A stretch of DNA of 64,000 nt from Chloromonas sp. AAM2 (lineage: Eukaryota; Chlorophyta; Chlorophyceae; Chlamydomonadales; Chlamydomonadaceae). The notes under the pieces were generated by a model, which saw only the letters and a list, made by a program, of their open reading frames with translations, made no database searches and was not told the DNA's origin. Positions 34,805 through 45,804 of the stretch are shown piece after piece. Made by a program: the position numbers and the translations under genes. The number at the start of each line of letters is the position of its first letter. The first letter of the stretch is position 1. The DNA lies in contig QAXH01001886.1 of NCBI GenBank assembly GCA_004335635.1, positions 1 through 64,000 on the forward strand, given 5' to 3'.

Positions 34805-37008
34805 GGCTATCACGGTTCGGCTTTCCAGCGCCTTGTCACTTTTGGACGCACGGTTCAGCCGGATATCAGCCAGTTGCAATGTGCTCCGTGCGGCTAGTTC
34901 GAGGCACTCTGTACGAGCGAGGGCAAGGAGTGATGGCAGGGCCTGGCCAGGTTCAGGACGCGGTATTTGGATCAGCTTGTTGGGTGTGGGCCATGGCGAC
35001 TGAAGGCCAGGCTGGCATGTGAAGCTGCACAGCAGAAGCTATCCGCCGCTGGGATTTGCATGAGAGGCTGTGGGCTGTGAGACGGGCCAAAGGCGGCAGG
35101 CTTTGGGGGAGGGAATCAGGGTCGTGCGAGTGTGAACAGGGTTTGGGCAGGCTGGTAGCAATTGCACTACGCACATGTGCTGGCACGGGGCCGGGCCACT
35201 GCCCGAGCTGGAGACAACAGTTGTGCTGAATGCGCTCCCTTGGGCATCTGCAGCTGTACGGCAAGACAGTGGGATGAGACCTGCCGCTTGTTTGGGCATC
35301 AGCTGTGCTTGTGGGGTGGCAAGACCTTGGCGTGCAGCAGTCGGCCTGCTGTATGTTGTCCACCCTTGATGTGATCAATATGGTGGGAGTCATGTGTCAC
35401 GGTGGCTAGCTTTCCCACATCACGCATGCCCATGCTCAAAGATCTACTGGTGGCACACATCGGTGCCTGTCGTGCAGTGCTGAATGGTGCCCTTACTCCT
35501 CTAGGTCTCCTGTTTATGGGCTTGAGCTGATTTGTGCCTTGCCTCTCAGTTTCAGACCAGGACATTGGACCAGATCACCAAGGTCGAATGGCATGCATCA
35601 GGTTGTGTGGATAGAATGCTCAACTGTCACTGCCCGCTGGTTCTGCCCTAACAACAGCATTGCTCAAGGCTGCTTCATTGGCTTTGGACGAATTTTGGGA
35701 TTTCACCCATCGTCTGAGTATTACGTGCTGGCAACTCTTGGGTCGGGTAGTGGGATTCATGTGGAGGGGGGTGAGTATGCACAGTGAATGCTTGTCAAGA
35801 CGAGGTAAGTGCACTCGCACCATGCATGTCACGCATCACTCACCATGACCGCATGACACCACATTGTCTGGTTACGGAATGTTGCCACATGCCTCTGGCA
35901 TCGCCAACAGCTGCTGTCGTGGCTAACACAACAAGGCTGTGAGGTGGTGGTCTTATGCAGGCGGAACGTGTGTGCAGCAGTGTCCCAATCCCTTCACCGC
36001 AATGCATACCAAAGGTCACAGCGGCACACACTGCTTGAATCGTATTCACCACAAACCATTGGCTCGCTCACTTGCTCGCCACATGTGCAGCTGGGAGGCC
36101 AGCAGGTGAGTACTGCATGTGTGCATGACACACCCAACGCATGGCCATGCACCAACAGTGCACGCGCACTCTGTCACAGCCATTGCATGATGCACGGGGC
36201 TGAATGGGCAGGCAGGTTGTGGTTAGCAGGGGGCCGAGGCAGGGGTGCGCACACGAGCATGTGTAGGCACAGGCACGAAGGGTTGCGTGAAAGTTTGGCC
36301 AGTGGTCCACTGGTTTGCAGACCATTTGGACGAGTTTGTGCCTCTACTTCCAGCCTTGACAGTAACCCATGACAGGGTTACATTTCCACGTTTTCATGAG
36401 CTGATTTGCCAAGAACCCATGTGATTTGTAAAGCCAGCAAAAGAAGTTTGCCAGTTCTGGGACAGTTTTTGTGAATAGGTCTGTATTACCACCAGGAACC
36501 ACTGTGTGTCAGTAAACATGTGTATGAGCCAGCCCTTGTAAGAACAGACGGGTACAGCACCAGATTGCAGCGGTCAAGTGATTCGGCCCATACATGGCTA
36601 ACTGGTGCTGGGTGGTGGAAATCTTTGGGTATTGGCTGGAAATCTTTGGGTTATCATGGTTCCTATGGAACGTAACATGGCTTCAAATGGCTTGCAAAGG
36701 CATCACTATCTGCCAGCGCAGCTGTTCACTATTGTTGTTGAAACGGCTGGCTTCCATTGTATCCGTAAAAGGTTCTGGTAGACGTGCGAGAATTGCTATT
36801 GGCCATTGGCCCCAAAAGCCCCAGTTGATCGTGATTCAGGTCGCATGTCGACAAGCACGCCCATCAGCAGCAACGAAAGAGCTCTGAAGCACAGCTAGGG
36901 TTTGACGTTTGTCAGTTACTCGTTTCTTTCCGGCAGCGACTCGCAAGGTTTGAAATCACGCACAACCTGCGGGGCTGAGGCCTCTGCACGTTCAATTTAG
37001 CTGATGCC
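34805..37008. other. Intergenic region with a transposon end
   Basis: About 2.2 kb. Open frames on both strands are short and show no family features. One family A copy lies at 36439-36470. The last 100 bases before 37009 contain the 5' UTR of the next gene. Confidence 0.55.
36439..36470 (+). repeat. Transposon terminal-repeat copy (family A)
   Basis: AAAAGAAG then TTTGCCAGTTCTGGGACA. The following 40 bases match in inverse orientation those before 1880, defining a left-end sub-family. No partner right end was found nearby. Confidence 0.85.
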
Positions 37009-37011
37009 ATG
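37003..37011 (+). promoter_or_regulatory. Minimal upstream ORF overlapping a start codon
   Basis: ATG CCA TGA: a two-codon upstream frame whose stop overlaps the main ATG at 37009 (ATGA overlap). If the mRNA 5' end lies upstream, it could lower or re-initiate translation of the 550-residue protein. Confidence 0.4.
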
Positions 37012-40000
37012 ATCGCGCTATCAGATTTACAGCCGAACACGCACCAGGCGCTCTCATACCCTACGTTCCCTGTGCCCGCTCCAACAGGGGATGATTCGCT
37101 CTTGTATCCACATGTATATCAGTTTGGGGTAAGTACATGCACCCAACAGGCACATGGACATGCCGGAACAGCATGTGCACATGGCACCAGAGAGCATGCC
37201 ACATGCACACCAGATGGCCATTCGTGAATGCTCCAAATTCACGCCGTATGCATTTTGCCACGCATGCCATGTGTTAAGGGCTTTTACTGCATTGCTGCTC
37301 GCAGCGGCAACCACAAGATGAGGCAGAGTTCGTCCGCATGTTGACCAATGACCAGGCTTTTGTCAATGCTGTTCGAAATGGGGATGTGTCCAGGGCTGCT
37401 CAGACCAGCTTTCACTTCTACCAGGTGAGCTGAGAGGCAGTAACTGAAGCAGCGAGTTGGCTGGTCTGGCCATGACAGTTGTTGTCGGAGTATAGATTGC
37501 TTCAAAGCCAGTTGTGTTCCGACTCACCAGCGGCAATCCTAGACCAGGCAGAGCGTGCACGGTTGTACCAATCAGCATGCAGCAAAGCCGTTGCATGTTG
37601 TTTACATATGGGATGCCTCACGTTGGTGTGTTGCCCACGTGCATTGCGTGCGCAGCAACACGCACCACCACCGATGCGCATGCTGCAAGACGAACGGGAC
37701 GCGGCGCACATGCATTACATGGGCATGCCTTGGGTCGGGCGAGGGCATGGGGAGGTGGAGGAGCACATGCACATGCAGGCGTGGCACCACAGGCGCCACG
37801 TCATGGAGCCCGTCATGTGGCAGAGGGAAATCAGGCTAGGGGACTGGTGAGTTTGTGCATGCATCGCCTCAGTGGCTATGCTCACTCACAGTAAAGTAAA
37901 GGCCTATTAGTCTGCAGCGTACCTAATACTGAAATGCCTGCAGTGTACTCGAGGCAATGCCGTTTGTTGGCAGGCAACATGAAAACGGTTTGTGTCACAC
38001 CCCATGCTATAATAGTCAAACAGCAGTGCCAGCGCGCGCGCAAAAGGAAGTTTGCCAGTTCTGGGACAATTTGATAGGTTCATATGGTGCCTGTTCGTGT
38101 GTCCTGTTGTATTGACTGGTGGAGCTATTTTACACACACACCCATTTGACAATGTAATTCCTGTCTCCTGGTTTGCTGTCCCAGAAGTGGCAACGCACCG
38201 TCTGCCACAACACGCGACTCTCGCCCCGCCATACACCCCGTGTAGGATAAACACACACACCTGTGACACAGTGTACAAACTCCACAGTATACCCAATAAC
38301 ACTTTAAAACTACAACACACATCACAACACATGTTCCAGTGGTATTGACAGGAATTGTCCCAGAACTGGCAAACGTTCTTTTTGTTTTTTGACATGAGGG
38401 CACGACTGATGGGGGCAGTGCTGTATGTTGGCAGGCGGCGTAAAAGTTGTTTTTCCACCTCATGCAACACATCACATGCTCAGCCACCAGCCTAGTGCAT
38501 AGGGTGCCTAGTTGCATGCCGGTAGGTACAGCGCAAGTGGTTTGTGTGCTTTGCAGGGTTGTGATCCAGGGCGTGAAGAAGGCGTCAGACTCTGAGCTGC
38601 TGGGGCACCATGCACAGGTGCAGGCGGCGGAGGAGGGGGGAATGGTGGAGCTGGCAGTGCCTAAGCTAGGTGAGGGTCAAAGCAGGGCAAGGCCTGCTTG
38701 CAGCCAGCTGAGGTGGGATGGCTAGCCTGCCAGCCTGCGTTGCACGCCTGGCCATGGACTGAAGGCTTGTGGCAATTCAACTAGTGAACATTCTACCAGT
38801 ACTGTCATTGGCATTATAAGCTGACTGAGAATGGTCAGGCAGTAGGTTCTCACGGGGAGGTTGAGATGCTGGTTGCGCGCCTGTTGCCATGTGACATGTG
38901 ACATGTGCTACATGGCCCAACTTTAAGCGCCACAGAAGCGAGTACAGCACACCAAACACGCACTAAGCTGGCCCAGACGGACTTCCACGGCATTTCCCAA
39001 AGTTGTGCACATTGTGCAGGCATGACTGCTCGCTTGCACCACCGGTACCTCGCACCCCTCCACATGGGCATTGCACATGGGCCAGGTGACGCGATGGCTG
39101 GAGGCCACTACCCGCGCCGCATGAAGGACCGGCGGCAGCACCAGGTGCACACACCAGCAGGGGGTGGCACCACGGGGGAAGCAAGCACTGACAGTGGTGA
39201 GAGAAGTGCAATGCAGAGAACCTGGCTGCTGTCGTCAAGCATGTAAGCTGTGGACAGAAGTACCAGCAGTCTGAGACAGTGGGTTATGGGCGACATGCTA
39301 GCGAGTAAAATGCTGATTTGGGCGACGGGCTCTGGCTTGAAGTTGCCGTTTCTTTAAGTTAGCACTCAGACGCTGTTAACAGGGTCTTTCCAGTATCAGC
39401 ATATTGATGGCTTCATGACCACATGGCTTCTCCATGCTTTATCCAACTGTAGCTTCAGGGAGTGTGGTTTTTGGTTAAAGGACCAAAGTTGAAACAGTGA
39501 CAGAAGGAAACTTGTGCAGGGCTCATTCAATACTAGGTGCCAAGGGTTGGGTTCAGAGCCCACTTGCCACATCATCATTACATGGCTTTTCATGGTTCAA
39601 CCCACGGTGCTGCAGCTAGACACAATATCTCTCCAAGAATTACGCGCCTGATAATCGTTAAGCCAAAAAAGGTCACTGGTAGCAGGGTGCAAAGTACGAA
39701 TGTCATCACTGGCAACACGGTTCCAAGTCGAGAGTGGGGCACCCTTGCCTCTCCTTGCTACAGCCTGCTGGCCCTCTGGCGCTGGAACAGTTTCAGCCAT
39801 GCGCAATGTCTGTTGTGATGCAGCTGATGATGCTGGTCCAACACGTGCCCCTCGCCGACAAAAGGACAGCGATAACATGCCCAGAGTCGTCAGCCTGGGA
39901 CAGCCACTGCTGCCTGCACGAGGTAAGGGCTGGACAGACTTGACATGCACACCATTTTTCAGTATCGTGGGTCACACCTATGATGTGCCTTGTCACGCCA

Positions 40001-42602
40001 TCATATTCGCAAAGCGCGGACTGCTTGCCCGGCAATAAGTGCGTGTAGGCGGGAGGATTGCATGAGTTTTGCACCTTAGTACCAAACCCACCATCATTTG
40101 ACCCCCGAGGTTGCGCTGACTACCCTACATAGCCCATCGGCCGCCCAGTGTACAAGCATACTTACCTGCTCGGGGCATGACCGTGATCACCAAGGCGGTC
40201 TGCCCGTGCCAACTGTCTGCATTGCAACTTAGTGTACCTCGTGTATACTGCACGGGTTCATTTCTGGATCGCTGAGGACGGCGCAATGCGCCCCTCGGCC
40301 CAAACAGTCTACCACATCGGTTTAATGTAGCCTTTTATTATGCATGACTGCAGATCAGATCAAACATCACGTCTCTGTTAGCACATGTTGGTGTGAACTG
40401 CCAGTTCATACATCGCCATTGGTCTGAGTGTCCGTCTGCAAGCATGCGTACTGTACCACCCATGCGGTCACTACTGCACTGACCATGCCTGTCTCGTCTC
40501 CACACGGTTGGGGCCATTCTGCTGGTCCAGTCAGTCTGATTCACCGCTACGACCGCAAGCGTGCTTACTGCACTGTCCCAACGGATCGGATCATGCCACG
40601 TTTCACAAATTTCACGCATGTTGCTTAAGCTGCCTGACTGCAATCCACTTTCCGTTGCCCGCGCTGCTGCCTTCCTCCAGTCGGCACCTTGCTGGGCCGT
40701 GGTGTGTGCAAGGCCCGCGACGTGGCCAAGGCAGTGCGCAAGGAGGTGCTAACCCTTGAGGAGGTGGTGCCCTGGGACCTAGTGGAGGCAGGCTGGAGGA
40801 ACAAGAGGACCATGTGGCAGAGGTCACTGAGAGCCCTTGACGTAACTAAGGTGCAGACCCGGCAAAGAGGCACGGCAACAAGCGAAACACACCAGGCTGA
40901 GAGGCCCATGACGATGAGAGAACATGCAGAGTTTCTATATGATCAGGAAACATCAGGTTGCTCTCTCTTTGGCAGGGCTTTGACACATGTGATTGTCAGG
41001 TGTGTGACGCACCTGTCACCACTGCTGAATTTGCTAGTTAGTGCATGCCAAAATCTATTCTTGCCAAGCCGGATGTGCTTGCTTGTATGTGTTGCGCTGA
41101 CCAGTCCGTGGAGGCGATGGTGCCTATGATTGCCGGGTCGCTACTTGAGATACACGAGGCGCTGCTGACGGACAAGACGGGCGCAGGGCCCACGCCCATA
41201 CTGGCCAGGGGGGGAGCATGGGAGCAGCGACTGCAGGAGCTGGCAGCAGGTGAGGGACAGGCGCTGCTGAGGAGTGAACAGCTGCATATGCATCCTTGCA
41301 TCCTTGCAGTTAGCATGCAGTGCCCATGTTTCCATGGCCTTGCATGTTAGGAATGCAGAATGCGACACCTCACAGCCACATTTCACCAGCCTGACAGGAC
41401 CGCAGCAACACTGCAACGTCTGATTCTCTCGCACTGCATGTTGAGGTGTTGTCCAGCCTGAGCTTGACTGCACGGTCATGCAGGTGGCAACAGCTACCAG
41501 TGTCTCCAGCAGGTGTGGGATGAAATGCACGAGGCAGTGCGCGTGTGGCTGCTGGCGCACGGCCGGCCCCTGCCCTACACGTCCCCTGCACAGCTGGCGC
41601 CGCCCCCGCCGCCGCCGCACCAGCAGCAGCAGCAGCAGCAGGGCCCGCCACCGCCCACACCGGGCGGACATGCACACGGGTTTGGTCCCACTTCCTCGCG
41701 CACGTTTGACAGGAATGCTTACTCGCTGGTGCTCAAGGCTGTGACGGCACTCCAGGCCGGGGTGGCGGCCACGGACACCTACCTGGCCCTGGGTCAGGTG
41801 GGCGGTTTGACACAGCGGAACTGCCAGGTGGTGACACGACAGGTGTTGCTGCTGTAGATCGCTGGGTTTGGTGAGGTGGAGCACCCGCATGATTGAAAGC
41901 TGCGATACCAGACGCAGAAGTGCCGGATAGCCCTTGGCATACACAAGCTACAATAGGTATGTCTGATTGTCCTTGGCATGCGCCGGCTTTGATATCTGTT
42001 CCTTCATGCCAGCTGTTGTGGCTCAGATGCACATGTGCCTGTCCATGTGACCCTGTCTGTAGCTGGCTGTTGACCGCGTCATTGCGTTGGGACGCGAGGC
42101 CTCCGCTGCGCTGCGGGCGCTGCTGCTTGCCGCGGAGGAGGTGTCACTGGGCCCTGCCTTGGAGGCGCTGGCAAGCGCCTGTGATTTGCCTGCACTGCTG
42201 GGCGTCACGCCGGGGGAAATGGACAAGCTGAGCGATGCGGACGTGGTGTGTCTCATGCTGGTCAGCCCAGCAGTCAGGTCAGTGGGGCTGGCCTGCAGCT
42301 ACAAAGACTTAAGACTACCTGTCCAGGTCCTTTTCACATCATCTGTGTTGATTGTCCAGGCCTTGCTTGATCCAATGTGATGGTCAGTTGTGTCATGGGG
42401 TGTGTACATGAGGGGGCAGGGCGCTGAATCGTGCTGGTGAGGTTGTGGGTAATAGCTCCGAGTGCCTTGCATTTGGTGCTGTGCCGAGTGCTTACCCTGT
42501 TGCTGTGCTTTCAGGGCTGAGCTGTGCGTGCTGCATAGCATAGACAGCGAGCCTGACACAGACGTGGAACTTGGGAGTGACGTTACAGATATGGATGAGT
42601 GA
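37009..42602 (+). CDS. Unrecognised 550-residue protein
   Basis: Ten exons fit: 37009-37128, 37305-37424, 37656-37846, 38557-38669, 39020-39196, 40681-40850, 41105-41249, 41484-41797, 42063-42277, 42515-42602. Every junction is GT/AG and all phases close, which supports the gene strongly although I recognise no family. The N-terminal third is Met/His-rich (HMHYMGMPWVGRGHGEVEEH, ~99-120). A basic stretch follows (HYPRRMKDRRQHQ), then a Glu/Leu-rich part (VLTLEEVVPWDLVEAGW), then an apparently all-helical C-terminal half rich in Ala/Leu (LGREASAALRALLLAAEEV), broken by a Pro/Gln loop with seven Gln and six Pro. The tail is acidic. No signal peptide or membrane segment is visible. One weak alternative is a divergent scaffold such as a Pat1-type mRNA-decay factor, but its motifs are absent. 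Intron 3 hosts a complete transposon (38042-38384). Confidence 0.75.
38042..38384. mobile_element. Complete non-autonomous inverted-repeat transposon (MITE, family A)
   Basis: Left end AAAAGGAAG then TTTGCCAGTTCTGGGACA (38042-38072). The right end is its inverse followed by a T-run (38352-38384), giving terminal inverted repeats of about 30 bases around a 280-base core without coding capacity. It sits in intron 3 of the 550-residue gene, directly after a (GC)n tract. A clean target duplication is not visible. Confidence 0.8.
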
Positions 42603-42898
42603 CACAGACAACGCGAGTCATCACTGAGTTTTCACCAGACAGTCACATGCTGGTGACTGGACAGCTTCAAACTTGAGCACCAGTAGTTCTTGTGTAGCCA
42701 GTCGGCCTTCCTTGTTTGAATTACAGTCTGCACTGAGCATATTGCTTTCAAAAGCTCACGCAAAAAATCTAATTGTTTCAAAGAACGGTTTGAACAGTTT
42801 GTATGTAAATCCGGAAGTCCCATCAACCCAAACCCAGGGAACGTTTTTCACTCCAAACATTTGCTTTCAGCTTGCAACCATAGCTTGTGATCATGCGT
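42603..42898. other. Convergent 3' ends with crossing poly(A) signals
   Basis: A TGTAA on the plus strand at 42804-42808 and one on the minus strand (TTACA at 42721-42725) lie beyond each other's stop codon. If both are used, the two 3' UTRs overlap by about 100 bases. No gene is seen in between. Confidence 0.45.
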
Positions 42899-45446
42899 TC
42901 ATCTGTGAACTTGGAAAGAAGGGTTGTTATGAGTGTGGAAGCTGTGAGCATCTCGGCTGTCCAATCGCGTCCGCAGTGCCGCAGCAGCCTGATCATGGAC
43001 TGGCTGTTGACGCTGTTGTGCGGCTACCATGCTGCCCCTCATCTGTGCTGCGTGGACTGGGTGCATGCTTTGCCTGGGGCTGGCCAACTGCTGCGGTGGC
43101 ATGCTGTGCCTTGCATCTGCGTTTGGCGTGCTCATACTTCGCCTGCCTTGTCCGGCCTGCTGCACAGTCATGCTCTGCCTGGCTTGTGCAATCTGTTGAG
43201 CAATTATGCTCTGTCTGGCTTGTACAGCTGCTTGATGCATGCTCTGCCTCGGTTGTGTCGCCTGTTGCGAAATCATGCTCTGCCTGACTTGTGTATTCTG
43301 TTGAGCAATCATGCTCTGCCTGACTTGTGCAATCTGTTGAGCAATTATGCTCTGTCTGGCTTGTAAAGCTGCTTGATGCATGCTCTGCCCGGCTGGTCGA
43401 TGCATGCTCTCTCTTGCATACAACCCTTGCGGATGCACGGATGCCAACCCCGCTACCTCCGGGGCCTGCATCACAAAAGACCCAGCCTGAACATGCCGCA
43501 TCATATCAGGGCTGTAGGTCGAAGAACGAGCTACCCTGGCTCCTTCAAAGGATTGCTTGCCCTGTCCCACGTGCTGCGCTTGTGGGGATTGGGGGAGGCC
43601 CACCAGCAGGGGGGAGTATGATACGTGCCGGCTGGGTGGCGAGTGCACAGAGAGACGTTGGGTATCATATATATCATTGAATGTTTTCGCTGCCCCGTTA
43701 GGCCGCTTTGAGCATTTGTAATACAAATACGCCAGGGCTGCCAGCACCAGCGCACCACCTAAGGCAAGCGCAACAATTATGCCAATCGTGGTAGCCGAGT
43801 TGGTGCTGCCGCTGCTGGAAGCGTCCTGTGCAGGTGGTGGCGGGAATGGCGCAGGCACCTTAGCAGTGGGTGGCGGGCTTGCAGTGAGCCCCGCTGCAGT
43901 TGGTGGTGATTTAACCGGAGGCGGTGGTAAGGCGGGCGGGGATACGGGTGGGGGAAAGAGTGCGACGGGGTTGAGGTTGGGACTGGCTGGGGTGGCTGCA
44001 GGAGGCGTGCTTGCAGATGAGGGTGGAGGTCTAGGTGGTGGGGGATTTGGCACGGGAGGAAATGGCAGGCGGGGCTGAGCGCTTGGGGACGGCGGGCTGA
44101 AGTTTACCGGTGCATCCGGGGTGGGTGGGAAGGGAGGCCGGGGTGATGGGGGCGGCAGCGGCGGTGGTGGAAAAGGGCCGGGGTATGGGGGAGGTGGTGG
44201 AGGTGGTGGAGGTGGTGACGGGGGAGGCCTAGGGACTGGGGGTGAGGGAGGCGGGCGTGGTGGTGATGGGGGCCAGTTGGGTGCTTGTACCACGCATTGA
44301 CCATTCTCATCCAGTGAGTAACCTGCGTGCAGCAAAAGGCTAGCATGACCGTTCAACGATGCCCAAGAAAAGTCAAGAAGGCCTGAATGCAGGCATTCGC
44401 ATTTGTGCTACCTTAGCGCATGATTGGGAGTATAGTTGAAGAGTTCGCTATGTTGTTGTGCCAGAGAGTCTACACTAGCTACTATATTCAGGCCTGAGCA
44501 TTAGGCTGCTACAGTCATTCGCCAGCACAACCCACTATCAATCTGCTGCTGGGTTCAGGCCTTGGCATGGCCCCACCTGCGGGGCACACTGTGCCAAAGC
44601 TGCACATGGTCTGATCCGGAGCCACGTCCCAGCAGGTGGTGTTGCTGGCACTGGCGCACGACCTGCAGACAGTCATGCAAGACAAAGCTAGTTTTGTTGC
44701 GGAAAACAAAGAAATGCTGCATCAGCCGATGTGCGGCTGGACAGATATGCCACTTTATTCTCCCTGTCTTTGCTGTCCACTAGTTATATGTGCGCGCCAC
44801 ATGGCTTTGCCCAAGAACGCGTTCTTGGTACTCGGCTGACTGATGGTACCATGCCAAACGATACCACTCACTGGTTAGCCGAAGGAGTGCAACACAGCAT
44901 GGGATCGCAGGTAACCGTTGTGTTGTTCGTGACAGCAATGAGCTGCTCACAATCATACATGCCCCCTGGCAGCTGCACGCAACCGGATTGAGCTGCGTAA
45001 GAGCATGGTGGCACAGCATGGGATTAGGTTAGGGTATTGGTAGGGTTGAGCTTGTTGCGAGTGTGACTGTACCCACCTGTATCCCCGCAATATGTGGAAA
45101 AAAAGAAGCTGGTAGGCACAGTGTACTGGGAGCCTCCGCAGGGATCTGCAAAGGACAGCAAAGTCGTGAGGTTGCTCTTGTTCTATGCGCTTGCACTCGC
45201 CCTGCCAGCGGCACTGACCTTGGAACCAGCATTGCTGGCGCTGAGCCCGAGCATCAGACGTGTTTGCGTACGGGTAACAGAAGGTTTCGCTGGTTTGCGC
45301 TGCGGCCTGCGCGGCACGAATGCGCACTGGGCATGATGCAGGGTTCATCCCGTCCGCCAGTGCGCTTGTGCATAGGGCAGAGCTATTACCTGCAGTACAA
45401 ACATGCATAAGATGCAACTGGTTACTGCAGTTGCTCGCCACGCCAT
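42899..45446 (-). CDS. Cys-rich, Pro-rich single-pass membrane protein with 12-residue repeats
   Basis: Six exons: 45446-45390, 45306-45219, 45145-45077, 44992-44872, 44662-44577, 44322-42899; phases close to 614 residues. Exon 1 is a signal peptide (MAWRATAVTSCILCMFVLQ, cleavage likely within the following AAAQ). Residues ~25-150 form an extracellular Cys-rich region with possible N-glycosylation sites (NTT, NNTT), ending CPAGYSLDENGQC, which resembles the last Cys pair of EGF/ephrin-receptor-like modules. Then follow ~165 residues of PPSPPP-type extensin sequence and one membrane helix (~317-343, GIIVALALGGALVLAALAYLYY) capped by KCSKR, predicting type I topology. The inner tail holds an array of about nine RQSM..QQ..Q. 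repeats. The layout suggests a cell-wall-anchored surface protein or receptor; ligand and function are unknown. Confidence 0.85.
43035..43420 (-). repeat. Tandem 36-bp coding repeat (RQSMIAQQ..Q. units)
   Basis: About nine units of 11-12 codons in the cytoplasmic tail of the membrane protein, the best conserved being 12 codons. The conserved RQS triplet resembles sites of basophilic protein kinases. Nucleotide similarity between units (GCATGATTGCTCAACAG variants) points to recent duplication. Confidence 0.8.
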
Positions 45447-45804
45447 TGCAGCTCCGGCTTTTTGGACTACCCGATGGTGTCGCTTCACCGCTGAACACGC
45501 AAGTTGCGTGGCGACCCCCGGCTGCCACTGTAAACCTTTGCAGCCAGATATCCTTGTGTTGTTTCGTCCATGTGCTGCCGCATCTCCTTCCGCTTGATCT
45601 CCGCTCGAGTCACGTGCCAAACCGGTTTCCAAAGTTCGATCCAAGGTTCCTGGCAAAGACTTCGCAGCTGCCAGTGGTCATAGTGCTGAAGAGTTCGACG
45701 ATCAAAACTCCAGACTATAATACCAAATCAGGCTGGGGTTCGCTTTTGCACCGGTTGCAAGGTATAGGCAATGCAAGCCTCACACAACATCGCAATTGCA
45801 ACTT
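45447..45804. other. Intergenic region between two minus-strand genes
   Basis: About 360 bases between the JMJD4-like stop and the start of the membrane-protein gene. It should hold the JMJD4 3' UTR and the membrane-protein promoter. No coding signal was seen. Confidence 0.5.

Noticed and set aside
43039..43420. CRISPR-like array
   Set aside because: The regular repeats are coding (12-residue units in a continuous 485-codon frame), with no constant spacer pattern.
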